Assembly (NCBI GenBank): GCA_017353825.1 | Contig: JAFMSC010000175.1 | Coordinates: 1-8,033, forward strand | Length of the DNA: 8,033 nucleotides | Source: Hyphomicrobiaceae bacterium | Lineage (GTDB): Bacteria; Pseudomonadota; Alphaproteobacteria; Rhizobiales; Hyphomicrobiaceae | Direction of reading: 5' to 3' | Part shown: positions 1 through 5,676 of the stretch, piece by piece | Numbering within the stretch: the stretch's first letter is position 1 | How the letters are laid out: each line of letters opens with the position of its first letter | The notes under the pieces: generated by a model | Database searches by the model: none | The model's input: only the letters and a program-made list of their open reading frames with translations | What the model was told of the DNA's origin: nothing | Program-made: the position numbers and the translations under genes

Positions 1-29
1 CCCGTGATCAGGATGTGCTTACCCTGCAC
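1..29 (-). CDS. Start of a probable short-chain dehydrogenase/reductase (partial, cut by left edge)
   Basis: Only the first ten codons lie in the window. From a GTG at 29-27 they read V(M)QGKHILITG. That is the first beta strand and opening glycine of the Rossmann fold as it appears at the start of short-chain dehydrogenases/reductases (GK-x-x-x-ITG). A good ribosome binding site, GGGGAG at 41-36, sits six bases before the GTG. The gene follows the thioredoxin-like gene on the same strand after a 28-base gap, so the two probably form one transcript. Substrate cannot be guessed. An NAD-dependent epimerase or another Rossmann protein would begin in a similar way. Seen: start codon, RBS and motif. 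Inferred: family. Confidence 0.5.
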
Positions 30-35
30 GAAGGT

Positions 36-41
36 CTCCCC
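36..41 (-). promoter_or_regulatory. Ribosome binding site of the partial SDR-like gene
   Basis: GGGGAG on the minus strand, six bases upstream of the GTG at 29-27. It supports translation starting at this GTG right after the thioredoxin-like gene ends. Confidence 0.5.
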
Positions 42-57
42 AAGTTGGTTGCCGGCG

Positions 58-606
58 TTAGGCCTTCCACTTTATGGAACAGCCAACCGACGGGACCTGG
101 TCTGATGGCGTCGCGCCGGCCGCGATCGCGCGCATAGCCTCGACTAATTCTCGGCGCGCCGTCGAGGGGATCGGGGCCGTCCGGCCCTCGTCGAGGCGGC
201 CCCGATATCTCAGCTTGCGCTCCTTGTCGTAGCCGAAGAAATCGGGCGTGCAGAGCGCACCGTAGGCCCGCGCCACCAGCTGGTCGTCGTCATGCAGGTA
301 CGGAAACGGGAAGGCGTGCGTCTTGGCAAAACGCTGCATGTTCTCGAAGGAGTCCTCGGGGTAGGCTTTGGCATCGTTGGAGCAGATCGCCGCGAAGCCG
401 ATATCCTCGGCCATCAGAGCTTTGGCATCCCGTACGAGGCGGTCGATGACGGCTTTGACATAGGGGCAGTGATTGCAGATGAACACGATCACCGTGCCCT
501 GGCGGCCCTCGATATCGTTGAGCGCATAGCTCTTGCCGTCGGTTGCCGGCAGGCGGAACGTCGGCGCCACCGATCCCAGTCCGGTCGATACAGCAGTTGC
601 GGCCAT
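58..606 (-). CDS. Thioredoxin-family (AhpC/TSA-like) redoxin with CNHCP motif
   Basis: A 182-residue thioredoxin-fold protein, probably a cytosolic thiol oxidoreductase. The sequence shows an N-terminal beta region (APTFRLPATDG) typical of AhpC/TSA redoxins. It then has the redox motif FICNHCPYVK with Cys44 and Cys47, a cis-proline loop (CTPDFFGYD) near residue 120, and a C-terminal GCSIKWK tail with Cys176. The CNHCPYV core plus the GC-x-IKWK ending marks a known family annotated only as 'thioredoxin family protein', whose substrate is undefined. I chose the ATG at 606: GAGGGAG (621-615) lies eight bases before it, whereas the in-frame GTG at 615 abuts and partly overlaps that sequence. There is no signal peptide. 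The likely partner is the SDR-like gene 28 bases downstream. Family assignment is strong; physiological role is unknown. Confidence 0.88.
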   Translation of the reverse strand: MAATAVSTGLGSVAPTFRLPATDGKSYALNDIEGRQGTVIVFICNHCPYVKAVIDRLVRDAKALMAEDIGFAAICSNDAKAYPEDSFENMQRFAKTHAFPFPYLHDDDQLVARAYGALCTPDFFGYDKERKLRYRGRLDEGRTAPIPSTARRELVEAMRAIAAGATPSDQVPSVGCSIKWKA

Positions 607-614
607 GATGCTCA

Positions 615-621
615 CTCCCTC
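615..621 (-). promoter_or_regulatory. Ribosome binding site deciding the redoxin start
   Basis: GAGGGAG on the minus strand, eight bases before the ATG at 606-604. It decides against the in-frame GTG at 615-613, which overlaps it. Confidence 0.55.
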
Positions 622-1720
622 ATCCAGCCACCAACGTAGGCTCGCCTTTCACACCAATGCCAGGGGCGGAGATCAGCGCCTTCTCGGGTTTCCTGCGTCT
701 GCCTTCCGTATCGCCCTTTGCGAGGTCGCTCCGTTAGCTTTTGGCAACGCCCCTGAGCTCCCCTCTCATCCTGATGCATAAGGTGGCTCGCGGCAACGAG
801 GATCGAGGGCGACATCGTCTTGAGCGTCGAGGTTTCGCGTCACCGTCTCGATGGCGCTTCATTTGCGGCATAGCGGTTCGCGATCGCGGTAGACGCTGCC
901 GTGCTCGGTAACGAGTAGGCCTTGCGAGAACTCGGCTGGCAGCCAGATGATGTGGTCGAGGTTGGACCGCGCCTCGGCCGTGCCTACCCTGCTGCGTGCC
1001 CAATCGCTTGGGCTGGCCGACGGGCACCGGCCGCGCCCACGGCCTGGCGCCGCAGGAACCAACGGCCGTCAAGACTCTGGGACGGCCGACGCAACGAGCT
1101 TGGCACGCGCAGCTGGTTTCCCCTTCGGCTGGGGCGCAAACCCCAGCATCGTCGGGTCTCGATGCGGCAATCTCGGCGCGCAGTGGTGGGCGCATGGCGA
1201 TACCAACTTCGACGAACGCGCTGCCCCGTTGCAGTTCGATGACGAGTGGGAACCGTCAAGCCGCGTCGTTGCACCCTACAACGGCATCATGAGCTCGAGT
1301 CATACCTGAGGCGGTGCGGGTCTCCCCGCGGCAATCTGCCGAGGCTGGAAGCGCTCATCATCCCTTGGCCGCTTGCGGGTGGTGTCCGCGTCGAACTGCC
1401 AAGCGGGCGTGTGTAGAACCTACGCCCCGCCAGCACGAAGGGGTCCCGAAGGGCGCCCGCTCCTGCCAATGGAAGGCATGCCATAGCGCCACCGGAACCC
1501 GCCAACGTCTTCCTCCCCCGCGGTCGTCTCCGTGGCCTGCGCACAAGCCCATCGCCTATGACCTTGATCGTTCGGAGCTCGCCCGTGGATCTGATCTTCA
1601 GGGGCAAGGGGGCATCCGCAGATCAAAGACCACCTGACGCCGGCGATTCCGGGCAATAATAGAAGTCCCTGCCGTTGATGTTGTTAGGGAGAATTGACGC
1701 CTGGCATGCGAAGGGCCGGC

Positions 1721-1738
1721 AGGAGTGGGACCGCTCCT
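1721..1738 (-). terminator. Weak hairpin downstream of the small Arg-rich gene
   Basis: AGGAG at 1721-1725 pairs with CTCCT at 1734-1738, with one extra wobble pair inside. It starts 17 bases after the stop of the minus-strand gene. No T-run follows on the minus strand, so this is only a candidate transcript end. Confidence 0.2.
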
Positions 1739-1754
1739 CATGCAGCCTGCGAGA

Positions 1755-2033
1755 TCACCACTGACGGAAGCCGCATACGCGGCGTCCTCTGCTCCACCAG
1801 CAGGACCAGCGTCGGCGGGGCCCAAAGCCCCAGGCGCGCCTGCGGCGCCTGCGGTGTGGCGGGGGACCAAACTGGGCCTGTTGCACCACGTCATCACCGT
1901 CCTCCGACCGGCGTGCCCCCTGAGGCAGAGGCGCCGCTTCAGCAACCTCGACGTCTAAGCCCGCGCCGATTGTGGCTGCAGCTGCAGCCCCGAACATGAG
2001 CGTCAACAGCCCACGGCGATCCACGCAGTCCAT
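1755..2033 (-). CDS. Small exported Arg/Trp-rich protein (protamine-like tail)
   Basis: A 92-residue protein of no known function. The N-terminus VDRRGLLTLMFG followed by an Ala-rich hydrophobic stretch (residues 8-25) and AEAAP (31-35) reads as a signal peptide cleaved near residue 34. The DRRGLL segment resembles a twin-arginine (Tat) motif, but not a perfect one. The mature part has a short acidic linker (SEDGDD) and then a strongly basic tail: six Arg at 61-66, Arg/Trp clusters, Cys78 and Cys87, ending RRVCGFRQW. Similar tiny proteins are frequent in Bradyrhizobium and relatives and are often auto-annotated 'protamine-like'; that label is compositional only. I chose the ATG at 2033 because GGAG (2044-2041) sits seven bases before it and the DRRG signal follows at once. 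Longer in-frame upstream starts give an implausible N-terminus. It is transcribed divergently from the small gene at 2248. Confidence 0.72.
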   Translation of the reverse strand: MDCVDRRGLLTLMFGAAAAATIGAGLDVEVAEAAPLPQGARRSEDGDDVVQQAQFGPPPHRRRRRRAWGFGPRRRWSCWWSRGRRVCGFRQW

Positions 2034-2105
2034 GGGTTTGCTCCAAGGAAGTGGCCAAGACCTGCAGCTCGACGAGTACGCGATTGTGAACAGTGTTTGC
2101 ATCAG

Positions 2106-2122
2106 TGAAATGCCGTATTTCA
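2106..2122. promoter_or_regulatory. Inverted repeat between divergent small genes (possible operator)
   Basis: TGAAAT and ATTTCA are separated by GCCGT, a perfect 6-base inverted repeat in an otherwise GC-rich intergenic region of 214 bases. It lies 72 bases upstream of the minus-strand start and 125 bases upstream of the plus-strand start, a suitable place for a regulator controlling both. No regulator family can be named, and a chance palindrome is possible. Confidence 0.3.
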
Positions 2123-2247
2123 GGGCACGGCGATTGCGTGACAAGCGGTGTCTTTCCCCCTTGCGCTGAGGGATTGTCCCAATGTCGGCCACGGTGCGCC
2201 ACCGCGTAAGCTTGCCCGCTTACTCAAGTCGAGGAGGATTACATTTG

Positions 2248-2472
2248 ATGCCCAAGCTCCTGCTTCTGACCGTCGGGACAGCAGCGCTGCTGTCGGCTGC
2301 GGCGATGCTCACGCCGCCGGCCGAGGCAACCATGTCGATGGCGACCGCAGGCATGCAAGTCGCAGTCGACAACGCGACCCTCGTCGAACAAACCCGCATG
2401 GCTTGCACACACCGTCGCGTGTGCCGCCCAGGCGCCGGCTGCGCATGGAGGAAGGTGTGCAAGCGCTGGTAG
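2248..2472 (+). CDS. Small exported Cys/Arg-rich protein with four evenly spaced cysteines
   Basis: A 74-residue protein I cannot assign to a named family. Residues 1-27 form a clear Sec-type signal peptide: MPK, then a Leu/Ala hydrophobic core, then PPAEA before the likely cut. The mature part has a Met/Ala-rich linker and a basic tail with Cys53, Cys59, Cys65 and Cys71, each exactly six residues apart. The unit C-x-x-R-(R/K)-V-C-(R/K) occurs twice (CTHRRVCR, CAWRKVCK), suggesting an internal duplication and two disulfides after export. The start is well supported: GAGGAGG at 2231-2237 is ten bases before the ATG (a TTG codon directly precedes it in frame). It is divergent from the Arg-rich exported protein, with which it shares an R-(R/K)-V-C tail motif. 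It could act at the envelope or as a cationic peptide; that is inference. Confidence 0.72.
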   Translation: MPKLLLLTVGTAALLSAAAMLTPPAEATMSMATAGMQVAVDNATLVEQTRMACTHRRVCRPGAGCAWRKVCKRW

Positions 2473-2620
2473 CTCGGCCGATGGCTCACGGCGCAATTTG
2501 AGCGTACCTGCCTTCGGCTGCAGCGGGCGCTCGCTTGGCAGGCGCACGGACTGAGCTTGCCGCCCCAGCCGGCTGCCGACGGCGCTCTCGTGGGGCCTGC
2601 GCGCTTAGTCCCTCGATCGG

Positions 2621-2635
2621 GGCGTTGGCAACGCC
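2621..2635. promoter_or_regulatory. Inverted repeat upstream of adhP (possible operator or hairpin)
   Basis: GGCGTT-GGC-AACGCC is a perfect 6-base inverted repeat with a 3-base centre, ending 50 bases before the adhP start codon. It could be a regulator site near the promoter or a small hairpin in the 5' leader. No clear -35/-10 pair is visible nearby. Confidence 0.3.
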
Positions 2636-2673
2636 GGCGGCAATGTCAGGTCGCAGCAACTGATCCAATCCAC

Positions 2674-2680
2674 AGGAGGT
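2674..2680 (+). promoter_or_regulatory. Ribosome binding site deciding the adhP start
   Basis: AGGAGGT, a near-perfect Shine-Dalgarno sequence, lies five bases before the ATG at 2686. It favours that start over the ATG at 2698 (17 bases away) and over the longer open frame that begins at 2557. Confidence 0.75.
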
Positions 2681-2685
2681 CGTCC

Positions 2686-3714
2686 ATGGAGCGGACAATG
2701 AAGGCGGCGGTGGTTGAGGGGTTCGGCAGGCCGCTCACGATCGAGGAAGTCGACGTGCCACGCCCCGCCGGCCACGACGTCCTGGTCAAGGTCGAAGCCT
2801 GCGGGGTGTGCCATACCGATCTGCACGCGGCCGAGGGTGACTGGCCGGTGAAGCCCCGTCTCCCGTTCATCCCGGGCCATGAAGGCGTCGGCTATGTGGT
2901 CGCTGTTGGCGCCGATGTCGTCCACGTCAAGGCGGGCGATCGTGTAGGAATTCCCTGGCTTTATTCGGCGTGCGGGCATTGCGAGCACTGCCTCGGCGGC
3001 TGGGAGACGCTGTGCGAAGAGCAGAAGAACACCGGCTACTCTGTCAACGGCAGCTTTGCCCAGTACGCTCTGGCCGATGCCGACTACGTGGGCCACCTCC
3101 CGAGCAACATCGGCTTCGTCGAAGCCGCCCCGGTGCTGTGCGCCGGCGTGACCGTGTACAAGGGCCTCAAAGTGACCGACACCAAGCCGGGCAACTGGGT
3201 GGTCATCTCCGGCATCGGCGGCCTGGGCCACATGGCTGTGCAATACGCCAAGGTGATGGGCCTCAACGTAGCCGCCGTGGACGTGGACGATGCCAAGCTC
3301 GACTTGGCCAGGCGGCTGGGCGCGAGCGCGACCGTCAACGCCGTCACCACCGATCCGGTCGCCTACCTCAAGAAGGAGATCGGCGGCGCCCATGGCGCCC
3401 TGGTCACAGCGGTCTCGCCCAAGGCCTTTGAGCAGGCGATCGGCATGGTCCGCCGCGGCGGCACGGTTTCGCTCACCGGGCTGCCGCCGGGACAATTCCC
3501 GCTGGACATCTTTGGCGTGGTGCTCAATGGCATCACCGTGCGTGGTTCGATCGTTGGTACGCGCCTCGACCTGCAGGAATCGCTGGACTTCGCCGCGCAG
3601 GGCAAGGTGGCGGCGACGGTCGCCACCGACAAGCTGGAGAACATCAACGATGTCTTCGCGCGCCTCCACGAGGGTCGCGTCGAGGGTCGCGTGGTATTGG
3701 ACCTGGCGGCGTGA
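2686..3714 (+). CDS. adhP: Zinc-dependent alcohol dehydrogenase, AdhP type
   Basis: A 342-residue medium-chain dehydrogenase that interconverts primary alcohols and aldehydes with NAD(H) in the cytosol. It resembles E. coli AdhP (336 residues) over its full length. Catalytic-zinc ligands are visible: Cys42 in GVCHTD, His65 in GHEGVG and Cys152 in LCAGVT. Structural-zinc ligands are Cys96, Cys99, Cys102 and Cys110 (CGHCEHC...C). The Rossmann motif GIGGLG is at 176-181, and Asp199 at the end of the second strand predicts NAD rather than NADP. The C-terminal half carries the typical VGTRLDLQE segment. The open frame extends upstream to 2557, but that N-terminus is not like the family and the strong RBS sits just before 2686. 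The GH15 gene follows after 102 bases on the same strand. AdhP enzymes act on ethanol, propanol and similar alcohols; the true substrate here is not visible. Confidence 0.95.
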   Translation: MERTMKAAVVEGFGRPLTIEEVDVPRPAGHDVLVKVEACGVCHTDLHAAEGDWPVKPRLPFIPGHEGVGYVVAVGADVVHVKAGDRVGIPWLYSACGHCEHCLGGWETLCEEQKNTGYSVNGSFAQYALADADYVGHLPSNIGFVEAAPVLCAGVTVYKGLKVTDTKPGNWVVISGIGGLGHMAVQYAKVMGLNVAAVDVDDAKLDLARRLGASATVNAVTTDPVAYLKKEIGGAHGALVTAVSPKAFEQAIGMVRRGGTVSLTGLPPGQFPLDIFGVVLNGITVRGSIVGTRLDLQESLDFAAQGKVAATVATDKLENINDVFARLHEGRVEGRVVLDLAA

Positions 3715-3750
3715 TCCGACGAGCCTCGCCACGTATCGGCAGAGCCGTGA

Positions 3751-3766
3751 AGGTTCCGAGGTTCCG
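3751..3766 (+). repeat. Two tandem copies of an 8-base unit
   Basis: AGGTTCCG occurs twice back to back in the gap between adhP and the GH15 gene, about 50 bases before the GH15 start. It may be a simple slippage duplication; no function is implied. Confidence 0.6.
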
Positions 3767-3816
3767 AATCACAGTCCTGGGCGCTTTGGGGGAGCATATG
3801 GCCGCGGAGTAACGAC

Positions 3817-5676
3817 ATGCTCGAGCTCAACCCCAGATTCCGTCCGGTCAAGCGGCTATCCGGTTACCTTCCGCTGGAGGATCTTGGGTTGATCGGCGAC
3901 GGCGCGACCGTCGCTCTGATCGGCCGAGACGGCAGCGTGCCGTGGCTGTGCATCCCAGACTGCGACGCCGAGCCGCTGTTCTGCGACCTGCTGGACCATA
4001 TCAAGGGCGGACACTTCAACGTCACTCCCGAGGGGCTATTGGAGGCCCGCCAAAGATACGAAACCGACACCGGCGTGCTGGCGACCGAATTGCGGACCAC
4101 CACCGGCCTGGTGCGGATCACGGACGCGCTGGTTCTGCGTTCGAGGGCCGACCTCACTGAGGATGCTCCGGCCGATCGTGGGGAGCTGGTGCGGTCTGTC
4201 ATGGTCCTGGCGGGCAGCGCTCGGATCGAGGTGACGGTTGCGCCGCGCGGCGGCGCGCAGGCGCACCCAGCCTTCAGCGGCCTGGAGCTACGCACCTTCT
4301 ACCGACCGGACCTGCGCCTGCACCTTCGGGCCAATCGTCCGTTGACCGGTCTCAAGAGCATCCACGAGCTCGCGGAGGGAGACCGGCTGGACCTAGTGCT
4401 GTCGTGGGGACGCTTTCACCGCCATCACCGGTTCGATGCCGACGCCATGCTGCGTGAAACGGCCGAAGCGTGGCGCCGATGGATGACGAACCTCCGCTAT
4501 GATGGTCCTGAGGAGGCGATGGTCCGGCGGGCAGCGATCACCCTGAAACTGTGCGATCACTGGGTCAACGGCTCCCTGGTCGCGGCCCCCACGTCGTCCT
4601 TGCCGGCTCCGGTGGGCGGGGTCCGCAACTGGGACTACCGCTACGCCTGGATCCGCGACGCGGCGTTCGCGGTGTTTGCGCTGCGCCGCATCGGCTTCGC
4701 CAATGAGGCCGACGCGTTCCTCGGCTGGGTCCTGGATGCGTTCGAGCAGAGCCGCTGGCCCCGGATCATGTATACGCTCGCCGGTGGACCGGTGCCCGAT
4801 GAACGGGAGGACGCTGAGCTTGCCGGCTACCGGAACTCGGCACCGGTCCGCTGGGGCAATGGTGCGGTCGACCAGCGCCAGCACGACGTCTATGGCGAGG
4901 TGCTCGATTGCGCGCACCAATGGGTCCGCGGCGGCGGGCAGCTCGAGCCCGCCCTATGGAGCAGGCTGGCCGCATTGGCCGAGGCCGCCAAGCGCACCTG
5001 GCGACAACCGGACCAGGGCATCTGGGAAATCCGCAGCGAGGGACGGGTGTTCACCTACTCGGCGGCCCTGTGCCAGGTCGCCCTCGACCGTGCCGCCACC
5101 ATAGCCGAGCGGCTCGGCCTACCCGCCCCCGTCGCCCAGTGGCGAGCCGGGGCCGCGACCATCCGCGCCGACATCCTTGAAGAGGCGTGGGACGATGATA
5201 CCCAGACGCTGTGCGAGCACCTCGGCGGCGGCGGCGTGGACGCCAGCCTGCTGGCGCTGCCGTTACGCCACGTCATACCCGCCGACCACCCCCGCATGGT
5301 GGCCACGACCAGGGCCATTGCCGACCGCCTCGGAGCGGGCGGCGGTCTCCTCTACCGCTACCGGCACCACGACTCGCCCGACGGCATACTCGGCGACGAG
5401 GGCGCCTTCCTGCTGTGCAGCTTCTGGCTCGTGGACAACCTGGTCGCCCAAGGGCGCCTCGACGAAGCTGAGAACCTCTACGCCTCACTGTGTGCGCGGG
5501 CAAGCCCGCTCGGCCTACTGTCCGAGCAGATCGACCCGTCGACGGGTGAGCTCACCGGCAACTTCCCGCAAGCTTTCAGCCACATCGGCGTGATTGCCAG
5601 CGGGGTCACACTGGCCCGAGCGAGGGCAGGAAGAGGACATGATCCGCAAGCTGGCCATACTCGGGGCGACCGGTGA
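3817..5676 (+). CDS. Glycoside hydrolase family 15 protein (glucoamylase/trehalase-like)
   Basis: A 619-residue GH15 enzyme, an inverting hydrolase releasing glucose from alpha-glucosides such as trehalose or malto-oligosaccharides. The N-terminal beta-domain opens with LIGDGATVALIGRDGSVPWL (26-44), typical of the bacterial trehalase/glucoamylase branch. The (alpha/alpha)6 barrel contains NWDYRYAWIRDAA (271-283), WGNGAVDQRQHDVYGEVLD (346-364) and GIWEIR, whose Glu404 matches the general acid. SEQIDPSTGE follows, with Glu570 matching the general base, and then a NFPQAFSH ending. Both catalytic acids are present and the length is normal. There is no signal peptide, so it acts in the cytosol, which fits trehalose or glycogen-fragment turnover better than extracellular starch. 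The start ATG has GGAG seven bases upstream (3806-3809). Its last 38 bases overlap zwf, implying coupled translation. Trehalase versus glucoamylase activity cannot be separated by eye. Confidence 0.93.
   Translation: MLELNPRFRPVKRLSGYLPLEDLGLIGDGATVALIGRDGSVPWLCIPDCDAEPLFCDLLDHIKGGHFNVTPEGLLEARQRYETDTGVLATELRTTTGLVRITDALVLRSRADLTEDAPADRGELVRSVMVLAGSARIEVTVAPRGGAQAHPAFSGLELRTFYRPDLRLHLRANRPLTGLKSIHELAEGDRLDLVLSWGRFHRHHRFDADAMLRETAEAWRRWMTNLRYDGPEEAMVRRAAITLKLCDHWVNGSLVAAPTSSLPAPVGGVRNWDYRYAWIRDAAFAVFALRRIGFANEADAFLGWVLDAFEQSRWPRIMYTLAGGPVPDEREDAELAGYRNSAPVRWGNGAVDQRQHDVYGEVLDCAHQWVRGGGQLEPALWSRLAALAEAAKRTWRQPDQGIWEIRSEGRVFTYSAALCQVALDRAATIAERLGLPAPVAQWRAGAATIRADILEEAWDDDTQTLCEHLGGGGVDASLLALPLRHVIPADHPRMVATTRAIADRLGAGGGLLYRYRHHDSPDGILGDEGAFLLCSFWLVDNLVAQGRLDEAENLYASLCARASPLGLLSEQIDPSTGELTGNFPQAFSHIGVIASGVTLARARAGRGHDPQAGHTRGDR

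Larger units (their letters stand above)
607..1754. other. About 1.1 kb without an identifiable gene; possible decayed coding fragments
   Basis: Several open frames cross this stretch on both strands, but they overlap one another, lack convincing ribosome binding sites and give Arg/Pro/Ala-rich translations typical of non-coding frames in GC-rich DNA. Two pieces look more protein-like. One is on the minus strand at 975-859, ending in peptides such as DHIIWLPAEFSQGLLVTEHG. The other is on the plus strand at about 1114-1309, with peptides such as CGNLGAQWWAHGDTNFDE. Both have GC-rich third codon positions. I recognise neither. Stops and frame changes upstream of the minus-strand piece suggest a remnant. 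An A+T-richer patch lies at about 1650-1700. No tRNA, insertion-sequence ends, long direct repeats or CRISPR pattern were seen. Confidence 0.5.

Noticed and set aside
661..755. CAGGGGCG (661-668) complementary to CGCCCCTG (748-755), suggesting a structured RNA upstream of the redoxin gene
   Set aside because: One 8-base pairing over 95 bases in GC-rich DNA can arise by chance, and I see no known riboswitch or intron core between the arms.
1836..1860. Short tandem GCGCCTGCG-like units
   Set aside because: They simply encode the poly-Arg run of the minus-strand small protein and are not a CRISPR array or other non-coding repeat.
1694..1999. Plus-strand open frame of 101 codons
   Set aside because: It is largely antisense to the Arg-rich exported protein, whose simple codon runs keep the opposite strand open; no family resemblance.
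2557..2685. 43-codon N-terminal extension of the adhP frame
   Set aside because: The peptide is unlike any AdhP N-terminus, and AGGAGGT sits five bases before the ATG at 2686.
2605..3732. Minus-strand open frame of 375 codons opposite adhP
   Set aside because: It lies exactly antisense to a full-length zinc alcohol dehydrogenase. Its translation is His/Arg/Asp-rich with no family motifs, a typical shadow in GC-rich DNA.
3798..3812. Four-codon open frame (MAAE) just before the GH15 start, preceded by GGGGGAG
   Set aside because: The purine run is only three bases from its ATG, too close for a good start, and its sequence mainly supplies the GGAG used by the GH15 gene.
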